Shown one piece after another: positions 10,222-18,708 of a DNA stretch of 39,916 nt (within the stretch, counting starts at the first letter, position 1; every line of letters begins with the position of its first letter). This stretch comes from JBIICI01 sp044238935. Its GTDB lineage: Bacteria; Pseudomonadota; Alphaproteobacteria; Micavibrionales; Micavibrionaceae. The stretch covers positions 1-39,916 of the forward strand of contig JBIICI010000017.1 in NCBI GenBank assembly GCA_044238935.1, given 5' to 3'. The translations under genes and the position numbers were made by a program. The notes beneath the pieces were generated by a model. The model was not told the DNA's origin, searched no databases, and worked only from the letters and a program-made list of their open reading frames with translations.

Positions 10222-10389
10222 TTATCTATTTTTTCTGCGTTCAATTTCAGCATGTTGTTCATTGGATCGACGAATATTACGAAATAAACCATAGGCAAAC
10301 TGTGCAATAAGATGTGCCATAAAGGCCAGCATAAAACTGATTGCGATCAGTATCTTAACAAAAACCACCTTAATTTTTTGTTGATCCAT
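10222..10389 (-). CDS. Short single-span membrane protein overlapping dsbB
   Basis: A 55-codon ORF starts at an ATG (10389) inside the last codons of dsbB, overlapping it by 20 bp, and ends at TAA at 10222. It begins MDQQKIKVVFVKILIAIS, has one hydrophobic segment (about residues 8-33) and ends in a charged, arginine-rich tail (RNIRRSNEQHAEIERRKNR). The overlap suggests translational coupling to dsbB. Function unknown; it is below the usual length cut-off and might be missed by annotation. Confidence 0.5.
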   Translation of the reverse strand: MDQQKIKVVFVKILIAISFMLAFMAHLIAQFAYGLFRNIRRSNEQHAEIERRKNR

Positions 10390-10870
10390 CGGATTTCTTT
10401 CGTAAAAATATGATCGCTAATATTGTGGTCAGAACTGTTAAATCTAACGACCATAAAATATGATATTGCGCCATTGTAAAGCCTAAAAAAGACCATTGGG
10501 GGCTATCACACCTCACGACAGGGGCGCTTATCAAACTATCCAAATCTGTAATTTTTGGGGCAGCACAATCTTTGATAAAAGAAACCCACCAATGCTGCTC
10601 AACACCCATATGATAAAATGCAATAATGGCATTTATAAAAAACAAAGATGCACAAAAATAGGGCAAAAGAGGGATTTTACGCACAGAATCATAAAAAAGC
10701 GCAATCAAACTAAGGGCAAGGACAATAAAATAAGGAACACGTTGATATAAACATAACGCACAAGGCAACAAGCCAAATATATATTGCGCGATATAGGCCA
10801 TAGATAATGAAAAAATGCATAAAAAGCATATAAAACCATAAAAAATATAAATAGATTTAGTCGGCCTCAT
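10370..10870 (-). CDS. dsbB: DsbB-family disulfide bond formation protein
   Basis: DsbB reoxidises periplasmic DsbA and passes the electrons to quinone in the inner membrane. The 166-residue protein has four hydrophobic segments (about 7-30, 45-62, 68-86, 140-158). The first periplasmic loop has the CxxC pair LPCALCLYQR (Cys37 and Cys40), followed by the family's arginine. The second has the other cysteine pair (Cys102 in KDCAAP, Cys121 in VVRCDSPQW). Length and layout fit the short DsbB types of alphaproteobacteria. It lies 12 bp downstream of the ExoD-family gene on the same strand, and its end overlaps a tiny membrane-protein ORF. Confidence 0.88.
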   Translation of the reverse strand: MRPTKSIYIFYGFICFLCIFSLSMAYIAQYIFGLLPCALCLYQRVPYFIVLALSLIALFYDSVRKIPLLPYFCASLFFINAIIAFYHMGVEQHWWVSFIKDCAAPKITDLDSLISAPVVRCDSPQWSFLGFTMAQYHILWSLDLTVLTTILAIIFLRKKSDGSTKN

Positions 10871-10882
10871 TGCTATTTTTCC

Positions 10883-11533
10883 TTACAAAAAATCCTTGAT
10901 AAAGGTCAAAAACTGATCCCCAAAATGTAAGCTGATTAAGGTTAAAGCACTCACCCATATCAGCCCCCCCACCATGCCAATCAAAATCAGTAATCCATCG
11001 CGCATTAATAACCCTGCTGCCATAAACAACAAACCAAAACTGGGGACTGTATTTGCAAAAGGCATCGGGATAAATAGATAAAAGCTAAAAATTAAGCCCA
11101 CGACACCAATCAATCTTTGTGCATGCGCATGCGTTATAAAAAACAAACGTGGTCGCATAATGCGCTCTGCTTTATTAATAAAAGGCAAAACTTTATGAAT
11201 TAATTTATCAACGGTTTGTTTTTCTATAATCTTATTATCCAACATTTTTGGCATCCAACATTGTGTTTTACCTAGTACTTGCTGCAATGTTAACAGAATC
11301 AAGGGAATCGAAAACAAACTATTCACAGCAGGAATCGCCGCCACACCAAATGCCAAAGGCAAGGCAATAAAAAAAATAAGCATGGCAAGGCTGCGATCTG
11401 AAAAACGCTGCAAAAATGCATGCACTGTTAAGCCTTCATCTGGGAAACTGCCCAATTCATGCGCCAATAAGCTACTTAAGCTCAATGGTTTCTGAGATAC
11501 ATCTGAATCAGAGGATAGCGGCGTAAGAGTCAT
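10883..11533 (-). CDS. ExoD-family membrane protein
   Basis: A 216-residue protein with several hydrophobic segments (roughly 50-68, 70-88, 130-150, 155-178 and 180-200). SSLLAHELGSFPDEGLTV near the N-terminus, LPLAFGVAAIPAVNSLFSIP (residues about 59-78) and the arginine-rich stretch around ERIMRPRLFF are typical of the ExoD (exopolysaccharide synthesis) family. The founder was found in Sinorhizobium through an effect on exopolysaccharide and alkali tolerance; the biochemical role is unknown. The ATG is at 11533. It lies between cysE and dsbB, all on the minus strand. Confidence 0.8.
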   Translation of the reverse strand: MTLTPLSSDSDVSQKPLSLSSLLAHELGSFPDEGLTVHAFLQRFSDRSLAMLIFFIALPLAFGVAAIPAVNSLFSIPLILLTLQQVLGKTQCWMPKMLDNKIIEKQTVDKLIHKVLPFINKAERIMRPRLFFITHAHAQRLIGVVGLIFSFYLFIPMPFANTVPSFGLLFMAAGLLMRDGLLILIGMVGGLIWVSALTLISLHFGDQFLTFIKDFL

Positions 11534-11564
11534 TGAAAAAAGTTCATTTCTAAAAAGTGTATTT

Positions 11565-12209
11565 TTATTTATTTTTTAATTTGACGGTTTGATTGCGTTT
11601 TAAATCCTCAATATCTTTACGAAGCGCATCGATTGTTGCCGCCAGCGGGTCAATATCCACACGCTGCGGAATACCATAAGGACATTCTTCATCGGTAACA
11701 GCACGTTGTTGAATAATGCGCGCAGGAATACCAATCACGGTTGCCCCTTCAGGTACATCGGTAATCACAACGGAATTTGCCCCCACACGCGCCCCATTGC
11801 CAATGGTAATATTGCCCAATATTTGCGCCCCTGCACCAACAACCACATGATCACCTAAGGTGGGGTGACGCTTTCCTGTTGCATCGGCTTTACCAACACC
11901 CCCTAATGTGACACCGTGATATAGGGTCACATGATCCCCGATAATGGCTGTTTGTCCAATAACAACGCCCATGCCGTGATCAATAAATAAATCTTTTCCC
12001 AATTGCGCTTGAGGATGAATCTCAATCCCTGTCAACAATCGAGCAATATTCGCCCACAAACGCGACAGAGCCCGCAAATTACAGCCCCATAAAAAATAGG
12101 ACACACGGTGCAAATAGACCGCATGAAATCCAGAATATCCCAAAACGACCTCACCTATTGTTGGTTGTGCTGGGTCACGGGATTGTATGGATCGGATAAA
12201 ACCAAGCAT
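11565..12209 (-). CDS. cysE: Serine O-acetyltransferase
   Basis: Acetylates L-serine with acetyl-CoA, the first committed step of cysteine synthesis. The left-handed beta-helix of hexapeptide repeats runs from about residue 65 to 165. It carries the signature HGMGVVIGQTAIIGDHVTLY with its active-site histidine, then HGVTLGG, GKRHPTLGDHVVVGAGAQIL and the closing GIPARI. At 214 residues it is the short form lacking most of the N-terminal helical domain of the 273-residue E. coli enzyme, as is common in alphaproteobacteria and Gram-positives. The C-terminus is a charged tail. It starts at the ATG at 12209; the 91 bp upstream separate it from the patatin gene. Confidence 0.92.
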   Translation of the reverse strand: MLGFIRSIQSRDPAQPTIGEVVLGYSGFHAVYLHRVSYFLWGCNLRALSRLWANIARLLTGIEIHPQAQLGKDLFIDHGMGVVIGQTAIIGDHVTLYHGVTLGGVGKADATGKRHPTLGDHVVVGAGAQILGNITIGNGARVGANSVVITDVPEGATVIGIPARIIQQRAVTDEECPYGIPQRVDIDPLAATIDALRKDIEDLKRNQTVKLKNK

Positions 12210-12300
12210 ATTAAGAATCTTTGACTATAATTTGGGGGATAAATTTATTGATTAAAATAAACAGTAATTTATCTGGAATGTCAATTCATATAGGTTTTTT

Positions 12301-13311
12301 TTACAATAAAACACCAATGGCCGCCTCAATATCGCGCATATGATATTCCACAGAATCAACGCCTGTTTGAATCAACTCTTCGGCTTTTTCAAATTCAAAT
12401 AACCCAATATGTCCCAAATTTGGTTTTAAGTGCACATCTGGTGGATCCCCCGCAAGGCGTGAACGCGTTAAACGATCTTGGACAATATTTAAGGCCGACA
12501 CCATAACACCAAATAAACTCGGGCTGTTTTGTTCACGACGGAATGTCCGCTTGGCAAAAGGATTTTGAAAAAGACGTTGATCTTCCGCCTCAACATCATG
12601 CACATCAAACACATCAAAGCCTGTGACGGTTTGATAGGGATTTCCGGGTTTTGCAACCTTCCCCATCAGATCCGCATTGACATCAACCGCAATAGTCAAA
12701 CGTGATCCCATTGCTTGTGCGGTGGATACAGGCACGGGATTAACCAGCGCCCCATCAATCAAATAACGATTATTGAGCATGACGGGTGGGAAAACTCCGG
12801 GTAAGGAAAAAGACGCGCGTAAGGCGTCAACCATGCGACCTTGCTGTAACCAAACTTCGTGACCTGTCACCATATCACACGCAACCGCCGCAAATCGACA
12901 ATCCAGCTGTTCAATCATTGTATCACCAAAATGGCTTTCTAATAATGCATTCAGACGTTTTCCACCAATAAGCCCCGCTGTTTTGACCCGAAAATCCAAA
13001 TAAGAAAAGATTTTACGTCGATTTAAAGATCGCGCCCAGTCTTCTAATTCATCCAATCGTCCTGTGGCATAACACCCCCCGACCAAAGCCCCCATTGATG
13101 TGCCTGCGATTAAAGATGGATAAATCCCCCGTTGTGTTAAAGCGCGTAAAACACCGATATGCGCAAAACCTCTGGCTAATCCGCTGCCCAACGCCAGCCC
13201 TATTTGCGCTGTTTCAGGGGGGACAATACAATTTTTATCAAAAAAACTGCCCTTTGATCCCAAAGAAATATTTTTGTTTGCTGCTTTATCTTGTTGTATT
13301 TTACCCTGCAT
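12301..13311 (-). CDS. Patatin-like phospholipase, RssA/NTE type
   Basis: A 336-residue serine acyl hydrolase of the patatin family. The oxyanion region GSGLARGFAHIG (residues 42-53) is followed by the nucleophile motif GTSMG with Ser72. The second dyad residue is Asp186 in YLIDGALVNPVP. The middle has the family's LIGGKRLNALL and ACDMVTGHE. There is no signal peptide, so a cytoplasmic or membrane-peripheral site is expected. The C-terminal third (from about 225, ENP/FAKRTFRREQ) is less typical. It is transcribed divergently from the ABC exporter over 102 bp, and this pairing with a lipid-type exporter hints at membrane lipid turnover, which is inference. Confidence 0.88.
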   Translation of the reverse strand: MQGKIQQDKAANKNISLGSKGSFFDKNCIVPPETAQIGLALGSGLARGFAHIGVLRALTQRGIYPSLIAGTSMGALVGGCYATGRLDELEDWARSLNRRKIFSYLDFRVKTAGLIGGKRLNALLESHFGDTMIEQLDCRFAAVACDMVTGHEVWLQQGRMVDALRASFSLPGVFPPVMLNNRYLIDGALVNPVPVSTAQAMGSRLTIAVDVNADLMGKVAKPGNPYQTVTGFDVFDVHDVEAEDQRLFQNPFAKRTFRREQNSPSLFGVMVSALNIVQDRLTRSRLAGDPPDVHLKPNLGHIGLFEFEKAEELIQTGVDSVEYHMRDIEAAIGVLL

Positions 13312-13413
13312 ATCGATATTCTCACTTTACATTAATGGGCTATATCCTCCGTTCAGTATAGCATATGTTGGATATGATTTTCTTGGTACAGCGCAACATA
13401 AAATAGATATTTC

Positions 13414-15168
13414 ATGGTTTTTGATACGACTGAAAAAAAACTGATTGGTTTACTCCTTTCTTATTTACGCCCTTATACAAAACGGGTGCTTTTGGCGTTA
13501 TTTTTTATGTTGGTGGCCTCCACGATGACGGCTTTATTTGCAAAATTATTAGAACCTATTTTAGATCAAATTTTACAAAGCCATCAAAAAAATAAAATTA
13601 TTCCCATTTCAATTGCTGTTTTTGCCTGTTTTTTAACGCGCGGAATCGCGACCTATCTGGAAACGAATTTAATGAATAAAACCAGCCAAAATGTGGTGGC
13701 AGATATTCAAAAGGATTTATTCCATCATTTCATGTATATGGATGCCGCTTTTTTTCAAAAAAACCCCAGCGGTGAATTGGTTTCCCGTGTGATTAGTGAT
13801 GTGACCGTCATGCGTACCGCTGTGGTGGAGGCGATGACGGGGCTGGGTAAAAATTTATTGACAGTCATTTTTTTGGTCGGCGTCATGTTTTACCAAGATT
13901 GGATGTTATCTTGCGCCGTTTTAATTATTTTCCCCTTCGCAGGATTATTTGTTTCAAAATTAGGGCGTAAAATCAGACGGATTTCAGGGGCAATTCAATC
14001 ATCCACCGCTGATCTAATTACAAAACTCACCCAAACATTCCAAGGCATTCGCCAAGTCCAAGCCTATGGCATGGAATCCTTTGAAATTGAACGTGCTTCA
14101 AACATCATTACCCAAGTCACCAATATTATGATGAAATCGATTCGCACATCCACCTTATCCGTTCCCGTGAATGAAGGGTTGGTGGGGCTGACGGTGGCGG
14201 GTATTATTGCCTATGGCGGTTTTCAAATTGCAGGTGGGCATTTAACATCAGGAGAACTTGTGTCCTTTATCGGCGCTTTTAGCTTGGCTTATGAACCTAT
14301 GAAACGCCTTGCAAAATTAAACACTAATTTTCAAATGGGGCTGGGGGCAACGGAGCGTGTTTTTGCTATGTTTAATACAAAAGCCACCATCAACAGCCCT
14401 GAAAATCCGATTCCATTCCCCAAACAAGCGCCGCTTTCACTCTCCTTCAAAAACGTCACGTTCCGATATGACACTGACTTACCCACCACATTGGATCAGA
14501 TCAGTTTTACGATTGAGGCTGGGCAACATGTCGCCCTTATCGGACGTTCTGGCAGTGGCAAAAGTACAATCTTAAGCCTGATCCCCCGTTTTTATGATGT
14601 TGAATCTGGCGCTATCGAAATTGCAGGCATCAATATCACCGCCATGAATTTAAAGGATTTACGGGCGCATTTATCGATTGTCTCCCAAAACATCACCATT
14701 TTTGATGATAGCGTTGCTGCCAATATCGCCTATGGTTTAGAAGGCGCAACAATGGCACAAATTATCGAAGCCGCAAAAGCCGCCGCCGCCCATGATTTTA
14801 TCACAGCCCTGCCGAATGGATATGAAACACGCGTGGGGGAAAGCGGTGCTTTATTATCAGGGGGGCAACGTCAACGCCTCTCCATTGCGCGTGCCTTTAT
14901 TCGCAATGCCCCGATTTTATTATTGGATGAGGCGACATCGGCATTGGATAACGAATCCGAACATCTGATTCAAAAATCGCTGAATTTGCTGCAAAAAGGG
15001 CGAACAACCATCACCGTCGCACACCGCCTATCCACCATTCGCCACGCGGATTCGATTATTGTCATGGATCATGGAAAAATCATTGAAACAGGCACCCATG
15101 ACACATTAATGCAGAACGAAGATGGCCTGTATCGTAAAATGGTGGAACATGGCATTGAGAATCTATAA
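13414..15168 (+). CDS. MsbA-like ABC exporter (fused membrane and ATPase domains)
   Basis: A 584-residue half-transporter expected to act as a homodimer in the inner membrane. The N-terminal half has six predicted spans (about 20-310). The ATPase half has Walker A GRSGSGKST (about 376-384), Q-loop IVSQNITIF, signature LSGGQRQR (about 480-487), Walker B ILLLDEATSALD (about 500-511) and the switch histidine in TVAHRLSTI. MsbA-type proteins flip lipid A or other lipids, but the substrate cannot be read from the sequence. Its stop overlaps the start region of the DUF192 gene, so the two are co-transcribed. Confidence 0.88.
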   Translation: MVFDTTEKKLIGLLLSYLRPYTKRVLLALFFMLVASTMTALFAKLLEPILDQILQSHQKNKIIPISIAVFACFLTRGIATYLETNLMNKTSQNVVADIQKDLFHHFMYMDAAFFQKNPSGELVSRVISDVTVMRTAVVEAMTGLGKNLLTVIFLVGVMFYQDWMLSCAVLIIFPFAGLFVSKLGRKIRRISGAIQSSTADLITKLTQTFQGIRQVQAYGMESFEIERASNIITQVTNIMMKSIRTSTLSVPVNEGLVGLTVAGIIAYGGFQIAGGHLTSGELVSFIGAFSLAYEPMKRLAKLNTNFQMGLGATERVFAMFNTKATINSPENPIPFPKQAPLSLSFKNVTFRYDTDLPTTLDQISFTIEAGQHVALIGRSGSGKSTILSLIPRFYDVESGAIEIAGINITAMNLKDLRAHLSIVSQNITIFDDSVAANIAYGLEGATMAQIIEAAKAAAAHDFITALPNGYETRVGESGALLSGGQRQRLSIARAFIRNAPILLLDEATSALDNESEHLIQKSLNLLQKGRTTITVAHRLSTIRHADSIIVMDHGKIIETGTHDTLMQNEDGLYRKMVEHGIENL

Positions 15169-15583
15169 TGGATTTCTATTTATCGCATGCCTTATTTTTT
15201 CCTTTTCTGTAGGGGCGGAGGATAATAAAACGCTTTATATTCAAAACATTCCCTTCCATGTCAGCATTGCAGATGACGATACGGAGCGCGAAACAGGATT
15301 AATGTTTGTCAAATCCCTGCCCGATCATCACGGTATGCTGTTTGTTTTTGATAATCCTGTGCGCACCAGTTTTTGGATGAAAAACACGCTTATCCCCTTA
15401 GATATGCTCTTTATTGACGAAGACGGAATCATTCGCCATATGCACGAAAATGCCACCCCAAACAGCTTGCGCCCTATCCCCAGCCTTGTTCCCGTGAAAT
15501 ATGTCTTAGAAGTCGCAGGCGGTACAATCGCCCATGATAAAATAAAAATTGGCAATACAATAAAAAGCGATTTTTTTCCTTGA
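15149..15583 (+). CDS. DUF192 family secreted protein
   Basis: A protein of about 144 residues overlapping the end of the ABC exporter by 20 bp. I prefer the ATG at 15149, because it gives a signal-peptide-like N-terminus (ALRIYNGFLFIACLIFSFS, then VGAEDN); an in-frame ATG at 15122 would bury this. The DUF192 core is clear: ETGLMFVKSLPDHHGMLFVF, SFWMKNTLIPLDMLFID, and VLEVAGGTIAHDKIKIG. DUF192 proteins are small exported beta-rich proteins of unknown function. The overlap implies translational coupling to the exporter. Confidence 0.85.
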   Translation: MALRIYNGFLFIACLIFSFSVGAEDNKTLYIQNIPFHVSIADDDTERETGLMFVKSLPDHHGMLFVFDNPVRTSFWMKNTLIPLDMLFIDEDGIIRHMHENATPNSLRPIPSLVPVKYVLEVAGGTIAHDKIKIGNTIKSDFFP

Positions 15584-15636
15584 ATAATGAATATATTTAT
15601 GCCATTTTGCATTTCTGCTTTCGTTTGTATAAATAT

Positions 15637-15713
15637 CGGAGTGTAGCGCAGCCTGGTAGCGCGCCTGCTTTGGGAGCAGGATGTCGGGGGTTCGAATCCC
15701 TCCACTCCGACCA
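15637..15713 (+). tRNA. tRNA-Pro (anticodon TGG)
   Basis: A complete cloverleaf with encoded CCA: acceptor arm CGGAGTG pairs with CACTCCG, the anticodon stem CCTGC/GCAGG encloses loop TTTGGGA with anticodon TGG, and the T arm is GGGGGTTCGAATCCCTC. It lies 24 bp before tRNA-Leu on the same strand and is probably co-transcribed with it. Confidence 0.97.
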
Positions 15714-15737
15714 TTTAAACGAAAATACATATTATAT

Positions 15738-15825
15738 GCGGTCGTGGCGGAATCGGTAGACGCGCAGCGTTGAGGTCGCTGTGGGATCTAATCCCGTGGA
15801 AGTTCAAATCTTCTCGGCCGCACCA
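15738..15825 (+). tRNA. tRNA-Leu (anticodon GAG)
   Basis: A class II tRNA of 88 nt with a long variable arm (GTGGGATCTAATCCCGT). Acceptor GCGGTCG pairs with CGGCCGC (one G-U), the anticodon stem CAGCG/CGCTG encloses TTGAGGT with anticodon GAG, and CCA is encoded. Confidence 0.96.
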
Positions 15826-15845
15826 ATTTTTATGTTTTCCTAAAA

Positions 15846-15872
15846 AGAATCGTCATGCTGGACGTGATCCGG
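15846..15872 (+). repeat. Copy 1 of a dispersed intergenic repeat
   Basis: AATCGTCATGCTGGACG followed by TGATCCGG, just downstream of tRNA-Leu. The first 17 bases recur inverted at about 21784-21801 beside a hairpin, so this is a dispersed genomic repeat. This copy looks partial, as no palindromic partner arm follows. Confidence 0.6.
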
Positions 15873-15935
15873 CGGCGTAGGGGGAAACAACAATAGATTC
15901 CTGATCCATACAACCAAGCTTTTTGCTGAAGGTCT

Positions 15936-17321
15936 TTAAAGCGAACTCTCCATAATTTCTACAAACCCATCCGCAGAGCGATCCCCCAATCGCATTGTCC
16001 CAAATAAAACAGGTGAACTATTTGCAGGACTGCTTGCCCCCCAAGTAGCAACTGGCTTGAAGATGTTTGCATCATAAAACGTAAAAACAAAGATTTCTAT
16101 TTTATAGGTGTTTCCTTTTACAATGCCAGATAGCCCCCCCATCAGAAAGCCCGTCATACCACTGGCTCCCAAATTATACCCAAGATTTGAACCAAATGGA
16201 TTGACTAAATCGCCCTTCGACACCAGAACCCCGTTAATATACAACGCACCAATAATGGCTGACTCTAAGAAAAACTCTCCATCAACATGACGCTGAATTG
16301 GATATGACACGGGGATTGTTGTTTTAACCAACAAACTACCACTGGCTTGTGCGACAACGTCTTTTTCATAGATTTTAAGCCCTGTTCTGGGGTCTCCACC
16401 ACTCATAAATAAAGCATTGCTATAGGACATGGCTGTCACACATCGTTCTGCAAACATATTCGTTGCTGTATAAGCTGCGCCCAATGTTCCGGGGGCTAAT
16501 GAAGGGGGATTACAGGGCATTTTTTCCAATAAATAGGATCCCACATTCATCTGTGTTATATCTGCTTTTGTTTTATAATTAATTTTATCATCAAAATGTG
16601 TAGCTGTCCCCCGTGCATTTAAGAAGAGTGCGCTGCGTAAAATCCCGTCATTGTCACAATTTTCAATATCTAAACCAACTCCGTTACAGGGAATGGGCAG
16701 ATTGCCCTCTATTGTTGTGGCGCCGATTCCATCCACCCCAGTGGAAATCACAGCATAGGCAGCACGATCTGTGCCGTTTAAAACAGAAGCACCCGCCGCA
16801 TTCACAACAGGAATTTCACCAACGGATGAAAAATATGTTGCCGCAACCGCCATTGGCTTTGTAATCACAAATTTATAACGCCGTTTATATCCATCCAACA
16901 TAAAACGATCTGGCAAAGACAGGGTTCGCGTGGGCAAAGTTCCCGTCCATATTGCCACGTTTCCTCCGCTTGTACCAACAATATCATTGGAAAAAACCCC
17001 TGATGGGGCAGCTGATGCCGTACACGCAACCTCAATACCAAAATTTGCGGAATCAGGGCGCGCATTATCTGGGGCAACACAAGGAAGCCTGCCATTTTCT
17101 TTGACAAAAATTTTAATTGCTTTATCAATTTCGTCTAAATTATCTTTTGTGGTTTGGCTGATTTTATAGTTCTTGACTTCTTTCTGAAATTGCAATGTTC
17201 CCGCCGTTAAAAGGGAGGCTAGGGTAATCGCCACCATCAACTGAATCATTGAAAAGCCATGTTGTGAAACAATCCCTGATCCCCCAAAAGGCTTGATAAT
17301 TTTAAAAACGTTGAACAGCAT
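15936..17321 (-). CDS. Pilin-like protein with prepilin N-terminus, paralogue 1
   Basis: A 461-residue protein with a long leader and the prepilin motif HG|FSMIQLMV followed by a hydrophobic helix (about residues 23-45). It has Gln at mature position 5 where Glu is nearly universal. The ATG at 17321 has AAGGA about 10 bp upstream, so I prefer it to the GTG at 17363. Shared with its two neighbours: LPCVAP, a sugar- or collar-like MLDGYKRRYKFVITKP, AYAVISTGVDG, IENCDNDG, and a C-terminal domain beginning near KIYEKDVVAQASGSLLVK and ending RSADGFVEIMESSL. Last gene of a probable three-gene operon. Probably exported and assembled by a type IV pilus or type II secretion-like machine; no such machine is in the window. 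Confidence 0.8.
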   Translation of the reverse strand: MLFNVFKIIKPFGGSGIVSQHGFSMIQLMVAITLASLLTAGTLQFQKEVKNYKISQTTKDNLDEIDKAIKIFVKENGRLPCVAPDNARPDSANFGIEVACTASAAPSGVFSNDIVGTSGGNVAIWTGTLPTRTLSLPDRFMLDGYKRRYKFVITKPMAVAATYFSSVGEIPVVNAAGASVLNGTDRAAYAVISTGVDGIGATTIEGNLPIPCNGVGLDIENCDNDGILRSALFLNARGTATHFDDKINYKTKADITQMNVGSYLLEKMPCNPPSLAPGTLGAAYTATNMFAERCVTAMSYSNALFMSGGDPRTGLKIYEKDVVAQASGSLLVKTTIPVSYPIQRHVDGEFFLESAIIGALYINGVLVSKGDLVNPFGSNLGYNLGASGMTGFLMGGLSGIVKGNTYKIEIFVFTFYDANIFKPVATWGASSPANSSPVLFGTMRLGDRSADGFVEIMESSL

Positions 17322-17387
17322 AAATATCAATCCTTTTTGAATTTTATTGTAAACGAAAAGCACCCAATTCTTATTCCATGGTTCTTA

Positions 17388-18662
17388 TTAAAAAAACGTC
17401 TCCATAATTTCAACAACACCATCCACATCGTGATCACCCAACTTAATCGCGCCTAACCAAACGGGTGAGTCGGCTGCAACAACGATAGGCTGTGTAATAA
17501 AAGCAAAAATTTCAACTTTATAAACATCCCCTTTGGTAATATTTTTTAGCTCCCCCGCCACAAAGCCTGTTCCACCATTGGATCCCATCGGGCTCGTTGA
17601 TATCAAAGGATCAAAAAGCATCCCCCTAGAAACCTCTGTCCCGTTAATATAAAGAGATGCTAAAAAAGGCGCTTGAAACCCATAAATACCATATCGAACA
17701 GGAATAGAGGCCTTAATAACCAACGATCCGCTGCCTTGTGCTGTAATATCCCGATCATATAATTTTACACCGCTTCTGGGGTCTTTTGATACAGGGTCAA
17801 TTAATAAATCATTGGAATACACCAACGCCGTTGTGCATTGATTACCAAATCTGTTGACTGAACTTGCCTGTAAAGCAACACCAGATAAGGGGGAAGGTGT
17901 CGTACAATCCATTTTATCCATGTAATAGCCTGTAATGCCTAAAATATTTAATTGTCCTTTGGTTCTGTAATCAACCGTATCATCAAAATACCCTGCGTTA
18001 TTCGCATAACTATGCAGGCTTGTCCCTAAGAAAACAGCATTATTATTACAATTTTCTTTGTCTAAATTCACCGTGCTACAGGCTTTATATTGCGTGCCAT
18101 AGACATCAAGAGCGCCAGCCCCATCATCCCCATGGGATATAATTGCATAAGCCGCATCCTTATTGGGTAATAATTGGTTGCTTGCGGAATCTAAGATTTC
18201 AATACCGCCAATATTCGCAGCATATGTTGCTTTCACCGCCAATTGTGCCGTTACAACCATTGTAAATCGATTTTTATACCCATCTAACATAACATCATCC
18301 GATAGGTTTAAAGAACGCGTGGGAACTGAGCCAATAAATAATTTACGCCCCGTGCCATTTATGACAACCGACGTCCCCGCGGGGGCGGCGGCGCTTGCGC
18401 AATTCACGGACACACCAAAACCAGCCGTATCAGGCAACGCTGTTCTGGAAGCAACGCAAGGTAAGCTGCCATAGCTGTTAACATATTCCTTAATTGCTAT
18501 ATTAATTTCCTCAATATGTTGATTGGTAATTTTCTGATGGCTTGCTTTTTCGGCATAATGCTGAAATTCAAAGGCTGCGGTTAATAAAATTGACGCAATT
18601 AACAAAGATATTGAAAGCTCAATTAATGAAAACCCTGCTTGTAAAAATAAATTTTTATGCAT
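17388..18662 (-). CDS. Pilin-like protein with prepilin N-terminus, paralogue 2
   Basis: A 424-residue paralogue of its two neighbours. The N-terminus MHKNLFLQAGFSLIELSISL has a short leader, a cleavage site after Gly10, and the Glu at mature position 5. A hydrophobic helix follows to about residue 32. Then come LPCVASRTALPDTAGFG, MLDGYKNRFTMVVTAQ, AYAIISHGDDGAGA, KENCNNNAVF, a conserved DKMDC, and the C-terminal domain (VKLYDRDITAQGSGSLVIKA to DHDVDGVVEIMETFF). The ATG is at 18662. Middle gene of the operon, 46 bp after the first and 66 bp before the third. Confidence 0.82.
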   Translation of the reverse strand: MHKNLFLQAGFSLIELSISLLIASILLTAAFEFQHYAEKASHQKITNQHIEEINIAIKEYVNSYGSLPCVASRTALPDTAGFGVSVNCASAAAPAGTSVVINGTGRKLFIGSVPTRSLNLSDDVMLDGYKNRFTMVVTAQLAVKATYAANIGGIEILDSASNQLLPNKDAAYAIISHGDDGAGALDVYGTQYKACSTVNLDKENCNNNAVFLGTSLHSYANNAGYFDDTVDYRTKGQLNILGITGYYMDKMDCTTPSPLSGVALQASSVNRFGNQCTTALVYSNDLLIDPVSKDPRSGVKLYDRDITAQGSGSLVIKASIPVRYGIYGFQAPFLASLYINGTEVSRGMLFDPLISTSPMGSNGGTGFVAGELKNITKGDVYKVEIFAFITQPIVVAADSPVWLGAIKLGDHDVDGVVEIMETFF

Positions 18663-18708
18663 TTTATAAAACCCTTTGATTTTTTACAAAAACAACCTGT
18701 TCTTGGCG

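Noticed and set aside
15328..15730. Minus-strand frames over the tRNA-Pro gene ending in GGIRTPDILL-type sequence
   Set aside because: This is the well-known antisense translation of a tRNA T arm and does not represent a gene.
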